This document shows positions 8,264-16,707 of a stretch of DNA of 64,000 nt, in pieces; position 1 is the first letter of the stretch; the number at the start of each line of letters is the position of its first letter. The stretch covers positions 744,001 through 808,000 of the forward strand of contig NZ_JAGKSR010000001.1 in NCBI RefSeq assembly GCF_017939615.1. The letters are read 5' to 3'. The notes below the pieces were generated by a model, which worked only from the letters and a program-made list of their open reading frames with translations, did not search any database and had not been told where the DNA came from. The stretch comes from Microbacterium sp. BLY (GTDB lineage: Bacteria > Actinomycetota > Actinomycetes > Actinomycetales > Microbacteriaceae). Made by a program: the position numbers and the translations under genes.

Positions 8264-10443
8264 GTCATGCGGCGGCGATGCGCCGGCTGATCGCCCGTAT
8301 CGGGGGTGACGCGTCGTCGGTGCGGATCGAGGACGACCCGGGAGGGGAACCGGGCACGGCGACCTTCCACGCACGGGACGGCGTGCTGACGCTGCGGGGG
8401 ACGGACGTCCCCGCCCTGGCGAGCGCCTTCGCCCGGGCGCTGCACGCACGCGGAGAGCGGGTCACGTGGGACACGCCGCGTATGGCGGGCGCGCTCGCAC
8501 CGTGGCCGGACGCGGACACGACCACGCTGCGCACGCCGTTCGGCATCCGCTACTACCTGAACGTGGTGACCCACGGGTATTCGATGCCGTACTGGGACTG
8601 GGCGCGCTGGGAGCAGGAGCTCGACGGCATGGCGCTGCACGGCGTGACCCATCCGCTCATCCTCACCGGATACGAGGCGGTCCTCGCCGAGACGCTGCGA
8701 CGGGCGGGTGTCGATGAAGATGAGGTGCGGGACTGGATCGGCAGCGCCGCACACCTGCCGTGGCTCTCGATGGGAGGGCTGCACGGCTTCGGCGGCCCCC
8801 TGCCCGCACGCTGGAATGAACGGCGGATCGACCTCGCCCGTCGGATCCTCGCGCGAGCACGAGAGCTGGGGATGACGCCCGTGCTCCCGCTTCCGGGCGG
8901 ACACGTCCCGCCGACGATCGCAGGAGCGGACGCCGCGGAGATCGAGTGGCAGGGATGGCGCACTCCGATGCTCGACCCGGCCTCCCCCGCGTTCTCGCGC
9001 TTCCTCCGGTTGTTCCTCGAAGTTCAGCGCGAGATGCTCGGCGACCCGGGATCAGAGCCCGTCTTCGCGGTCGATCCGTACATCGAGTCGCTTCCCCCGT
9101 CCGCCGATCCGGACGACCTGGCGGCGGCCGGCGCCGGAGTGCACGCGGCGATCTCCGGCGTCCACCCCACGGCGACCTGGCTGCTGCAGGGCTGGCCCTT
9201 CCACTATCACCGGGCGTTCTGGACACCGGCGCGGGTGGCCGCCTACCTCTCGCGCGTCCCGCACGAGCGCCTGCTGCTGATCGACCTGTGGGGCGAGCAC
9301 GCGCCGATGTGGCGGGACGGCATGCACGGGCGGCGCTGGCTGTGGACGGCGGTGCACAACTTCGGCGGCCGGTTCGCGCTCTTCGGCGATCTCCGCGGTC
9401 TGGCCCGGGACATCGCCGAGCTCCGCCGCGAGCAGCCGGACCGCCTGGAGGGCATCGGCGTGGCACCGGAGGCGATCGAGAACAACACGGTCTTCTACGA
9501 GCTCGCTGCCGATCTCGTGTGGGACGACATCGCTGTCGACTCCTGGCTCGACGCGTTCGCCGCGCAGCGTTACGGCGTGGACGACCCTGCTGCGCGCGAA
9601 GCCTGGCGACTGCTCGGGTCCACCCTCTACGGACGAGGGCGCACCCGTTCCATCCCGTCGCCGGTGTTCGCGCGGCCGTGGAGCGCGGCACTGCCGTTCG
9701 CCGCGCAGCGCCTGGCGGGCGAAGCGCTGCCCGTCGCCCCCGCGCGCGTGTCGGCGAACATCGACGCGGAGAACGACCCGTCGGTCCTCGGCGACCTTCC
9801 GACCATCGCCCGCGCCGCCCGGCTGCTGCTCGCACTCGACGTTCCGCCGCCGCACCGCTCCGTGCGCGCGCACGATGCCGTCGAGCTCACCGGTCATGTG
9901 ATCGCCCAGGGCACGCGACGACGGATCCGGGGGGCGCTCCGGGCCTTCACGGCCGGCGACGCGGCGGCACTGCGGCGCGAGGGAGCCGCGCTGCACGCCG
10001 ACCTGCTCGCCCTCGACCGGCTGGCCGCCACCCGCCCCGAGTCCCGGGTGTCGACCTGGATCGCGCAGGCCCGCGCCTGGGGCGACACCCCGTCGGAGCG
10101 CGACCGGATGGAACGGGACGCCCGCAGCCTCGTCTCGGTGTGGGGGTACCAGGACAGCGGCCTGCACGACTATTCCGGGCGACACTGGTCCGGACTGATC
10201 CGCGACCTGTACGCCCCGCGCTGGGCGGCCTGGGTGTCGTGGCTGGCCGATGCGGTCGACCGCGGCGTCGAGCCGGACGACGAACGCCTGCACCGGACCA
10301 TCGTGGAGATCGAGGAACGCTGGCGGAACGGGCATGACGCCGACGACGGCACCCCGGAGGACCCGCTCGCCGTCGCGGCGGAGCTGCTCGCCCGCGACGG
10401 CTCCCTCAGCCCGAGTGGTCCTCCACCCGGTCCTTCGGCATGA
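8260..10443 (+). CDS. Alpha-N-acetylglucosaminidase, glycoside hydrolase family 89
   Basis: 727 residues. The family signature YYLNVVTHGYSMPYWDWARW (residues ~98-117) matches the NAGLU/GH89 core. The two candidate catalytic glutamates are Glu276 in DPYIESLPP and Glu404 in VAPEAIENN, corresponding to the acid/base and nucleophile regions of human NAGLU. The enzyme should release terminal alpha-linked GlcNAc. No signal peptide is visible, so it probably acts in the cytoplasm on sugars imported by the preceding genes. The ATG overlaps the previous stop (ATGA). The 3' end overlaps the convergent MFS gene by 38 bases. Confidence 0.87.
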   Translation: MSHAAAMRRLIARIGGDASSVRIEDDPGGEPGTATFHARDGVLTLRGTDVPALASAFARALHARGERVTWDTPRMAGALAPWPDADTTTLRTPFGIRYYLNVVTHGYSMPYWDWARWEQELDGMALHGVTHPLILTGYEAVLAETLRRAGVDEDEVRDWIGSAAHLPWLSMGGLHGFGGPLPARWNERRIDLARRILARARELGMTPVLPLPGGHVPPTIAGADAAEIEWQGWRTPMLDPASPAFSRFLRLFLEVQREMLGDPGSEPVFAVDPYIESLPPSADPDDLAAAGAGVHAAISGVHPTATWLLQGWPFHYHRAFWTPARVAAYLSRVPHERLLLIDLWGEHAPMWRDGMHGRRWLWTAVHNFGGRFALFGDLRGLARDIAELRREQPDRLEGIGVAPEAIENNTVFYELAADLVWDDIAVDSWLDAFAAQRYGVDDPAAREAWRLLGSTLYGRGRTRSIPSPVFARPWSAALPFAAQRLAGEALPVAPARVSANIDAENDPSVLGDLPTIARAARLLLALDVPPPHRSVRAHDAVELTGHVIAQGTRRRIRGALRAFTAGDAAALRREGAALHADLLALDRLAATRPESRVSTWIAQARAWGDTPSERDRMERDARSLVSVWGYQDSGLHDYSGRHWSGLIRDLYAPRWAAWVSWLADAVDRGVEPDDERLHRTIVEIEERWRNGHDADDGTPEDPLAVAAELLARDGSLSPSGPPPGPSA

Positions 10444-11836
10444 ACGACGCCGCCAGCAGGGTGAGGAGGGCCGTCGCGGCGACCGCGATGAACACCCCGA
10501 CTGAGGCGTGCACGATGGTGGCGGGGTCGTCGGCACCCGCACCCTGGGCGATGAGGGCGTTGGAGATCGCTCCGAACACGGCGACGCCGACCGCGCTCCC
10601 CGCCGAGCGGGCGAACGCGTTCATCCCGGTGACGACTCCGCGCTCCCCCCACTCCACCGAGGACTGCGCGGCGATCAGGGTGGGCGCGGCGGTCCAGCCC
10701 AGCCCGAAGCCGAGCACGAAGGCGATCACGCTGAGGACGTAGGGGTTCGGCCAGGAGGCCACCGAGGCCAGGACGATCGCGGAGACCGAGGCGATGCTCA
10801 TGCCGATGAGCGTGGTCCGCCGGAATCCGATCCGCAGGTAGAGGCGCCCCACGTTGGCGGCGGCGATGGGCCACCCGAGCGTGAGGGCGGCGACCGCGAG
10901 TCCGGACAGCAGCGGGGCGATGCCCAGCGAGCCCTCCAGATAGGCGGGCGCGAAGCTGGTCACGCCGATCATGAGCGCCCCGACTCCCAGGGAGACGAGG
11001 GTCGTGGTGAGGATGAGACGGCGACCGATGAGGCGGAGATCGATGATCGGCTCCGGGGCGCGGCGCTCGACGACGACGAACAGCGCGAGGGCGATCGCCC
11101 CGATCCCGAAGCACGCCGCGCTGGGGAGCGACAGCCACTCCCAGGCGTTGCCGCCCTCGAGCATGCCGAGGATCAGGCCGGTGAGGCCCACCGTCAGCAG
11201 CACCGCTCCGGCGTAGTCGATGCGGTGCCGCTGGGTCTGCTTCTGCTCGCGGTAGCGGCGCAGCAGCATCCACCCGGCGATGAGGCACAGCGGGATGTTG
11301 ACCCAGAAGATCCAGCGCCAGGCGTCGAGCTGCGCGAACACCCCGCCGAGAGCGGGCCCGACGACGGAGGAGACCGCCCAGACGCTGGCGATGTACCCCT
11401 GCACCTTGGCGCGTTCCGCCACGGTGTAGATGTCACCGACGATCGTCATCGCCATGGGTGCAACCGCCCCCGCGCCGAGGCCCTGGACGACCCGGAAGGC
11501 GATGAGGGCCGGCATGCTCCAGGCGATGCCGCAGAGGACAGACCCGAGCAGGAACAGCGCGATGCCCAGGAGAATGATCGGCTTGCGCCCCACGGTGTCG
11601 GCGAACCGCGAGTAGATGGGCACGCTCACCGCCTGCGCGAGCAGGTACACCGAGAACAGCCAGGGGAACTGCTGGTAGCTGCCGAGATCGCGCACGATGC
11701 TCGGCACCGCGGTCGCGAGGATCGTCGCGTCGATCGCGATGAGTCCCGTCGCAAGCATGAGGGCCCCGAGCACGGGGCCCCTCTCGGAGCGGAGTCCGAT
11801 GGTGGCGCGATCGACGGGGGAGCTCACGTGAGGCAC
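10406..11836 (-). CDS. MFS drug efflux transporter, DHA2 (14-TM) family
   Basis: 476 residues. Membrane segment 1 reads LGALMLATGLIAIDATILATA, with the ID-A-TIL-A pattern characteristic of EmrB/QacA-type DHA2 pumps. The loop after segment 2 has RFADTVGRKP (MFS motif A), and GAVAPMAMTIVGD fits the antiporter motif region. It likely exports drugs or other hydrophobic compounds using the proton gradient. The GTG start lacks a clear ribosome site; another in-frame GTG lies three codons inside. Its end overlaps the GH89 gene in convergent orientation. No dedicated regulator is adjacent. Confidence 0.85.
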   Translation of the reverse strand: MPHVSSPVDRATIGLRSERGPVLGALMLATGLIAIDATILATAVPSIVRDLGSYQQFPWLFSVYLLAQAVSVPIYSRFADTVGRKPIILLGIALFLLGSVLCGIAWSMPALIAFRVVQGLGAGAVAPMAMTIVGDIYTVAERAKVQGYIASVWAVSSVVGPALGGVFAQLDAWRWIFWVNIPLCLIAGWMLLRRYREQKQTQRHRIDYAGAVLLTVGLTGLILGMLEGGNAWEWLSLPSAACFGIGAIALALFVVVERRAPEPIIDLRLIGRRLILTTTLVSLGVGALMIGVTSFAPAYLEGSLGIAPLLSGLAVAALTLGWPIAAANVGRLYLRIGFRRTTLIGMSIASVSAIVLASVASWPNPYVLSVIAFVLGFGLGWTAAPTLIAAQSSVEWGERGVVTGMNAFARSAGSAVGVAVFGAISNALIAQGAGADDPATIVHASVGVFIAVAATALLTLLAASFMPKDRVEDHSG

Positions 11837-11876
11837 AAGCCGATCGGCCGCCGCTTCATTCCGTCCGCGCCCCGCG

Positions 11877-12236
11877 TCATGTCGAGGAGGGGCGTCCGGG
11901 CTCCTCCGCCGTACCGTCGGCGTCCCCGTCGTCCTCCGCGTCGTACAGCACGGGGCGGTCGACGGTCTTGGTGACGTCGGCGGGGTCGACCGCGAGCATC
12001 AGCATCGCGAGGATGAGGAGGGTCGCGATGAAGGCGCCCCCGCCCACGACGAGGCTCAGCGCGAACGGGGTGAGCCCTTCATAGGTGCCGTTCGCGATGG
12101 CCGTGTTCACGCGGAGGGTGAAGGCCCCGGTGGAGACGAGGGTGACCACGAGAGCGAACACGCCGCAGCCCAGGGCGATGCCGAGCAGGTGGAGGGGACG
12201 CAGGATGTCCCGTCGGGTGGGCTTGTCGTCGCTCAT
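11877..12236 (-). CDS. Small two-TM membrane protein of unknown function
   Basis: 119 residues starting MSDDKPTRRD, with two hydrophobic segments (~17-42 and ~57-82) and an acidic C-terminal tail rich in Asp and Glu. Its ATG overlaps the stop of the upstream membrane-protein gene (ATGA), so the two are co-translated and may act together. I do not recognise a named family. Confidence 0.7.
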   Translation of the reverse strand: MSDDKPTRRDILRPLHLLGIALGCGVFALVVTLVSTGAFTLRVNTAIANGTYEGLTPFALSLVVGGGAFIATLLILAMLMLAVDPADVTKTVDRPVLYDAEDDGDADGTAEEPGRPSST

Positions 12237-12883
12237 CGCTCTCCTCCGTGCTCCACAGGAGCCGCATCGTGCTCGGGGGCGGCAGCGACGTCTTCGGCGT
12301 CCGCACGCTTCGGTGTGAGGCCCGCGATGCCGAGGAACACGGCGACGATGGCCGCGTACCCTCCGAACATCCCGACGCCGAGGATGATGCCGGACAGCTC
12401 GAACGTGCCCGCCTTCTCGATGGTGTACTCCTGCACGAAGCCCGAGGGGATCAGGAGCAGGACGACGGCGAGGAGGATTCCCAGTGCGCCGACGGTGATG
12501 GCGTCGGTCGCGAGCGCTCCCCCGGCCCGGCGGGCACGGATGCCGGCGAGCAGCTCGATCCCGCCGCTGAGCACGCCCCACGCGATGAGGACGATGAAGA
12601 ACATGTCCTCCGTGCGCCAGGCGGGGACCCCGCTGGCCATCCCGGCGATCGCGCTCACGACGGCGAGGAGGATCGCCGACCAGCGCGACCCGGCGGGCAG
12701 AACGAGCCAGGCGGCCAGCACGTGGACGAGTGCGGTGACGAGCGCGAAGCCGCTGAAGACGGCCAGCCCGATGGGCGCGGAGTGGTCCGACGAGAAGGTG
12801 ATCATCAGGGCGGCGACGGCCGCGAACAGCGCGCGCAGCAATTGCACGTGGCGCAGAGTGAACGCGCGAGCAGGGGCAGACAT
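12233..12883 (-). CDS. Multi-pass membrane protein, possibly HdeD/DUF308-like
   Basis: 216 residues with six or seven hydrophobic segments. The stretch WGVLSGGIELLAGIRARR resembles the short repeat of HdeD/DUF308 proteins, but this is a weak motif match. The C-terminus is a charged, Ala/Glu/Asp-rich cytoplasmic-type tail. It heads a two-gene operon with the small two-TM protein. Such proteins are sometimes mislabelled as acyl-CoA synthetase; no adenylation motif is present here. Function unknown. Confidence 0.7.
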   Translation of the reverse strand: MSAPARAFTLRHVQLLRALFAAVAALMITFSSDHSAPIGLAVFSGFALVTALVHVLAAWLVLPAGSRWSAILLAVVSAIAGMASGVPAWRTEDMFFIVLIAWGVLSGGIELLAGIRARRAGGALATDAITVGALGILLAVVLLLIPSGFVQEYTIEKAGTFELSGIILGVGMFGGYAAIVAVFLGIAGLTPKRADAEDVAAAPEHDAAPVEHGGER

Positions 12884-12953
12884 GACGGCCAGATCCTCCG
12901 GGGTTTCCCGACCAGTCTACGCGGGGGCGCGAACCGGAAGCGCCCCGGGATGC

Positions 12954-13000
12954 TCGTGAAGCCCGGCTGATCTCCCCAGATCGATTGCCGGGCTTCACGA
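12954..13000. repeat. 14-bp perfect inverted repeat with inner dyad
   Basis: Arms TCGTGAAGCCCGGC and its exact complement enclose 19 bases that contain their own dyad (GATCT-cccc-AGATC). It lies in the 288-base divergent gap between the membrane operon (minus) and the HTH gene (plus), upstream of both, so it is not at any annotated gene end. The rest of the gap shows no gene. It could be an operator, the terminator of an unannotated small RNA, or a mobile-element relic. Confidence 0.6.
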
Positions 13001-13171
13001 CATACGCAGCAAGGGGGGCATCACTGCGCTGGACTGCTGTCGCAGGGTCGGGCACCCCCCGCGGCATCGCAGCCCGGTGACCCACAGCGCCCACCTGTCC
13101 CCTGAGGTGCGCGTGTACGGTCTTATGCTCACTGTAGAGGTGTGTTCTTCACATACCGGGCGGGGGCTGTG

Positions 13172-14098
13172 ATGGATTTCGGGGACGGTGAGAAGAGGGC
13201 GGCGGCACCGGATGCGTTCGCCGCCGCACTGCGTGATGCGATCAATGCCAGACCGGTCACCCTGTCGTGGCTGCAACGGCAGCTCCGCGATCGGGGCAAC
13301 CGGGTCTCGATGGCGACGCTGAGCTATTGGCGGTCCGGGGCGCGCCGGCCGGAGGGGCCCCAGTCGCTGGCCGCCCTCGCCGACATCGAGGACATCCTGT
13401 GCCTGGAGAGGGGGGAGCTGAGCCGGCTGCTCCGCCCGAACCGCACCGGCCCCCTGGGTCCGCAGGGCTTCCCGCTGGAGCAGGTGGACATGGAGCGCGT
13501 CGTGCGCGAGGTGTATCTCGCGCTGGGCGCCGCGTACCCGGACACGTCGCGCGAGCTGACGGTGCACTCGATCACGGACGTGGGCGCCGACGGCGAGGTG
13601 ACCTCGTGCCTGACGCGGAGCATCGTGCAGTCGACCACCGGGGTGCTCACCGCGATCCCCGTCCTCGACCTCACTCCCGGCGTTCCCGGCCCCCCGCCGC
13701 GTCTGACGGCGGTGGCCGGCGGACGCATCACCGCCCGGTACTCCCACCCGAACGGCGAGGCGCACGGCGCGCTGTTCGAACTGGACGTGCCGCTCGAGGC
13801 GCCGGACACGGCCGTGGTGGAGTGGGCGGTGCAGTACGAACCGGGCCACCCGTCGGATCGGGAGACGGGCCATGCCCTGACCCGGCAGGCGCGGGAGCTG
13901 CTGGTGTGGACGCGCTTCCACCCCGATGCGGTGCCGGACTGGTGCGAGGAGCTGGTCGAGACCTCCGAGGGCACGACGATCACGGCGCTGCCCCGTCCGC
14001 GGGGCACCTCGGTGCATCAGGTCCGTCGGGCGTTCGGCCCCGGCGCGCTCGGCCTGCGCTGGGGCTACGGCCCGCGCGAGGGCGGTCAGCCCGGCTGA
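13172..14098 (+). CDS. HTH-domain protein (XRE-like) of unknown role
   Basis: 308 residues from the chosen ATG (GGGGG upstream); a GTG ten codons earlier is an alternative. Residues ~10-80 (FAAALRDAINAR, LSWLQRQLRDRGNRVSMATLSYWRSGARRP) read as a helix-turn-helix of the kind that links sequence recognition to a following alpha/beta domain. The remaining 220 residues show no motif I recognise but resemble a conserved actinobacterial regulator-like protein. The last 13 bases overlap the convergent sulfurtransferase gene. Confidence 0.65.
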   Translation: MDFGDGEKRAAAPDAFAAALRDAINARPVTLSWLQRQLRDRGNRVSMATLSYWRSGARRPEGPQSLAALADIEDILCLERGELSRLLRPNRTGPLGPQGFPLEQVDMERVVREVYLALGAAYPDTSRELTVHSITDVGADGEVTSCLTRSIVQSTTGVLTAIPVLDLTPGVPGPPPRLTAVAGGRITARYSHPNGEAHGALFELDVPLEAPDTAVVEWAVQYEPGHPSDRETGHALTRQARELLVWTRFHPDAVPDWCEELVETSEGTTITALPRPRGTSVHQVRRAFGPGALGLRWGYGPREGGQPG

Positions 14099-14925
14099 TC
14101 GCCCGTCGCGACGGGACGTCCCGGCGTGTTCGACCATTGGCTCCAGGAGCCGGGGAACACCTGCACGGGGATTCCGACCTCCTCCAGGACGAGCGCGGTG
14201 TGCGCCGCCGTGATGCCCGATCCGCAGTACGCCGCCACCGGCGTCCCGGCCGTGATGCCGACCTCGGCGAGCGTCGCGCGCACGGTGTCGGCGTCGCGGA
14301 GGCGCCCGTGCTCGTCGAGGTGCCGGAACGTGGGCAGATTGCGGGCACCGGGGATGTGGCCGGCGACGGGATCCAGGGGCTCGCTGTCGCCGCGGTAGCG
14401 CTCCGGAGCGCGCACGTCGAGGAGCACGCCGGACTCGGGGAACGCGGCGGCCTCGTCGATGGACAGCGCGTCCCACGCCGTGACGGCGAGCACCACGTCG
14501 CCCGTCTCGGGTACCACGTCGTCGGTCGAGACGGGGTACCCGGCATCCGTCCAGGCCCGCAGCCCGCCGTCGAGCACGCGGACGTCGACGCCCGCCTGAC
14601 GCAGCAGCCACCAGGCCCGCGCCGCGGCGAGCCCGCGGGCGTCGTCGTAAGCGACGACCGTGTCCCCCTGCCGCACCCCCCACCGCCGGGCGGCCGCCTG
14701 CACGGTGTCCGGCGACGGAAGCGGATGCCGTCCCTCCGACGGAGCGCCGGGGGTGGACAGCTCGCGATCCAGCGACGCGAACACCGCGCCCGGGATGTGC
14801 CCGGTGAGGTAGTCGGCGTGCCCGGCCTCCGGACGATCGAGGCGCCACCGCACGTCGACGACCCGCAGGGGGGCGCCGTCCGCGAGGAGGTCGTGGAGGT
14901 CTTCCGCGCTCACGAGGTGACTCAT
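14086..14925 (-). CDS. Thiosulfate/3-mercaptopyruvate sulfurtransferase (tandem rhodanese)
   Basis: 279 residues with two rhodanese domains. The N-terminal inactive copy contains VVDVRWRLDRPEAGHADYLTGHIPGAVF, and the C-terminal active copy has LLDVRAPERYRG, GHIPGARN and the active-site loop AYCGSGITA, whose Cys carries the persulfide. It transfers sulfane sulfur from thiosulfate or 3-mercaptopyruvate to cyanide or thiols in the cytoplasm. The CGSGI loop is closer to the mercaptopyruvate type, but the donor cannot be settled from sequence. The start at MSHLVSAEDL was chosen as the first conserved residue; GGAGG is not visible upstream. Confidence 0.88.
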   Translation of the reverse strand: MSHLVSAEDLHDLLADGAPLRVVDVRWRLDRPEAGHADYLTGHIPGAVFASLDRELSTPGAPSEGRHPLPSPDTVQAAARRWGVRQGDTVVAYDDARGLAAARAWWLLRQAGVDVRVLDGGLRAWTDAGYPVSTDDVVPETGDVVLAVTAWDALSIDEAAAFPESGVLLDVRAPERYRGDSEPLDPVAGHIPGARNLPTFRHLDEHGRLRDADTVRATLAEVGITAGTPVAAYCGSGITAAHTALVLEEVGIPVQVFPGSWSQWSNTPGRPVATGDQPG

Positions 14926-15041
14926 GGAAACGAGGCTATCGACAGGACGATGCCGCCTGTCGGCGCGCGTCATGGGCGGACACGGTCCGCCCGCCGCGCA
15001 GGGCGCGGGAATAGCCACGCGCCCACGGCGTTTCCCCTCAC

Positions 15042-15692
15042 ATGATTGAAACTTCAACGGTCGCCGTCGAACGCACCCGGGTGCGGGTGCCCCTGCGCTT
15101 CGCGGACGGTTTCGCCACCACCGCCGACGTCGTCACCTTCGACGGCCTCGTGGACGGACGAGAGCACCTCCTGCTCGGCCTCGGCGACTGGCAGGCCGCC
15201 CTCGCCCGGGCGGCCGACGGCGGCGACGCCCCGCTCGTCCGGCCGCACAGCGAGTGCCTCACGGGCGACGTGTTCGGTTCCGAGCGCTGCGACTGCGGAC
15301 CCCAGCTGCGGGAGGCCGTCGAGCGGATCGCCGCCGAGGGCGGATTCCTCCTCTACCTGCGCCAGGAGGGGCGCGGCATCGGCCTGTACGCCAAGCTCGA
15401 CGCCTACGCGCTGCAGGACTCCGGCCTCGACACCTACGAGGCGAACGTGGCACTCGGACACGGCGAGGACGAGCGGGACTACACCGTCGCGGCACAGATG
15501 CTGCGGGCCCTGGGCGCCGACAGCATCCGTCTGCTCAGCAACAACCCCGACAAGGCGGCCCAGCTCGACGCCCTCGGCATCCGCGTCACGGAGCGGGTGC
15601 GCACGGAGGTGCACCTGTCCGAGGCGAACTCGCGCTACCTGCAGGCGAAGCGCGATCACACGGCTCACACGATCGACCTGACGGCGGCGTGA
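15042..15692 (+). CDS. ribA: GTP cyclohydrolase II
   Basis: 216 residues, the usual length for a stand-alone RibA. It has the zinc-binding motifs HSECLTGD and GSERCDCGPQ, the LRQEGRGIGL loop with the catalytic Arg/Glu, DTYEAN and SNNPDK. It opens GTP to the pyrimidine precursor at the first step of riboflavin synthesis. No other rib gene is in the window. The gene immediately downstream is a MarR regulator with an 17-base gap, so the two are probably co-transcribed. Some actinobacteria carry additional RibA paralogues in cofactor-derived pathways; nothing here points to that. Confidence 0.93.
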   Translation: MIETSTVAVERTRVRVPLRFADGFATTADVVTFDGLVDGREHLLLGLGDWQAALARAADGGDAPLVRPHSECLTGDVFGSERCDCGPQLREAVERIAAEGGFLLYLRQEGRGIGLYAKLDAYALQDSGLDTYEANVALGHGEDERDYTVAAQMLRALGADSIRLLSNNPDKAAQLDALGIRVTERVRTEVHLSEANSRYLQAKRDHTAHTIDLTAA

Positions 15693-15709
15693 CCCCCGGG
15701 GAGGACGAC

Positions 15710-16180
15710 ATGACCGAGACGCGGCACCCGCGGCGACTCGACGACGAGGAGCTGGCGACCTGGCTGCCGATCATCCGGTTCGTGCAGCTGCTCCCCCAGG
15801 TGCTCGATCGGGCGCTGAAGGACGAGGTGGGGCTCAACCACGCCCGCTACGCGATCCTCGTCACGCTCGCCGGTCAGGGCGAGGGCGCCGTCACGATGAC
15901 CGAGCTCGCGCGCATCGCCGGGCTCAGCCGGTCGCGGCTGAGCCATGCCCTGGACTCCCTCGAAGAGCGCGGCTGGGTGGCGCGGACCTCGTGCAGCACG
16001 GACAAGCGCACCCTGTCCGCGACGCTGACCCCCGCGGGCCGGGAGATGCTCCGCGCCGCCGCGCCCGTCCATGTTGCGCAGATCCGCGAGCTCATCCTCG
16101 ACCCGCTGTCCGCCGAGGATCGGGAGCGCCTGCAGGACATCCTGGGCACGCTGCTCCCCGGCGTGACGGCGGCGCTCTGA
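15710..16180 (+). CDS. MarR-family transcriptional regulator
   Basis: 156 residues. The winged-helix region TMTELARIAGLSRSRLSHALDSLEERGWV followed by the wing CSTDKRTLSATLTPAG is classic MarR. GGGGAGG is six bases before the ATG. It follows ribA closely and may share its promoter. It probably represses a transporter or detoxification gene in response to a phenolic or similar ligand; the target is not evident. Confidence 0.9.
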   Translation: MTETRHPRRLDDEELATWLPIIRFVQLLPQVLDRALKDEVGLNHARYAILVTLAGQGEGAVTMTELARIAGLSRSRLSHALDSLEERGWVARTSCSTDKRTLSATLTPAGREMLRAAAPVHVAQIRELILDPLSAEDRERLQDILGTLLPGVTAAL

Positions 16181-16183
16181 CCG

Positions 16184-16204
16184 CGTTCTGCTCTGAGCAG
16201 AACG
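16184..16204. promoter_or_regulatory. Perfect palindrome, PopR-like operator
   Basis: Ten-base arms CGTTCTGCTC and GAGCAGAACG around one central base, 37 bases before the PopR-like start. The core TTCTGC-N5-GCAGAA has the form recalled for the Streptomyces PopR binding site (TTCTGCC-N3-GGCAGAA). It also lies just after the marR stop and could additionally fold as a terminator. Confidence 0.65.
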
Positions 16205-16241
16205 TCTCGATCGCGCCGGAGCCCGCGACGTATCGTGAGGC

Positions 16242-16592
16242 ATGGCCGACATCGTCCCGTTCCCCCGCGCCCCGCGTCCCGTCCGTCCTCCGTCGAACGG
16301 CCCCGAACCGCTGTGGCGCGAACTGCTCGGCGACCAGCTCCGGCGGCGACGTCATGAGCGCGGCGAGACGCTCACCGAGACCGCGGAGAAGGCCGGCGTC
16401 TCGCCGCAGTACCTCTCCGAGGTGGAGCGCGGTCGCAAGGAGCCGTCGAGCGAGATGATCGCCGCGATCGCCGGCGCGCTGGACTCCACCCTCATCGATC
16501 TTACGAGCGCCGTCGCCGACGATCTCCGACAGGCCGCCCCGAGGACGGCCGTGGTCTCCGCCTCCCGCGGCGCCTTCGCCCTCGCCGCCTGA
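16242..16592 (+). CDS. PopR/ClgR-like XRE regulator of clp genes
   Basis: 116 residues. The HTH spans ~30-85 (LGDQLRRRRHERGETLTETAEKAG, SPQYLSEVERGRKEPSSEMI), closely resembling the ClgR/PopR group that activates clp genes in actinobacteria. The C-terminus ends in FALAA, an ssrA-like exposed Ala-Ala tail; Streptomyces PopR is known to be degraded by ClpP through its terminal alanines. It sits convergent to a clpP pair and has a palindromic site upstream, so an activator controlled by proteolysis is the likely role. ClgR is the alternative label; the location beside an atypical clpP pair favours PopR. Confidence 0.8.
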   Translation: MADIVPFPRAPRPVRPPSNGPEPLWRELLGDQLRRRRHERGETLTETAEKAGVSPQYLSEVERGRKEPSSEMIAAIAGALDSTLIDLTSAVADDLRQAAPRTAVVSASRGAFALAA

Positions 16593-16604
16593 CCCGTTTC
16601 ACCC

Positions 16605-16675
16605 GCACGACCCGGGTCCGGGTGCACGACCCGGGGCCCCGTTCCACCTGCACGACCCGGGTCCGGGTGCACGAC
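16605..16675. repeat. Two 26-base direct repeats, each partly palindromic
   Basis: The same 26-base unit occurs at 16605-16630 and 16650-16675. Each contains GCAC-N2-CCCGGGTCCGGG-TGC, an imperfect dyad. They fill the convergent gap between the PopR-like gene and clpP, just before a perfect hairpin. Confidence 0.7.
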
Positions 16676-16699
16676 GGTTTCCGGGAATCCGTCGTGCAC
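16667..16699. terminator. Hairpin between popR-like and clpP genes
   Basis: Perfect 11-bp stem (GTGCACGACGG / CCGTCGTGCAC) with an 11-base loop between convergent genes. It can terminate transcription from either side. Its left arm overlaps the second direct repeat. Confidence 0.65.
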
Positions 16700-16707
16700 C
16701 CGTCACG

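Noticed and set aside
11877..12883. Acyl-CoA synthetase label for the two small membrane proteins
   Set aside because: No AMP-binding motif; both are hydrophobic multi-pass proteins.
12954..13000. tRNA-like or integrase attachment site at the long inverted repeat
   Set aside because: No cloverleaf arms or TTC-loop consensus and no integrase gene; left as an unexplained inverted repeat.
16605..16675. Two 26-base direct repeats considered as a mini-CRISPR
   Set aside because: Only two units with a 19-base GC-rich spacer and no cas genes; the spacer is itself part of the palindromic pattern.
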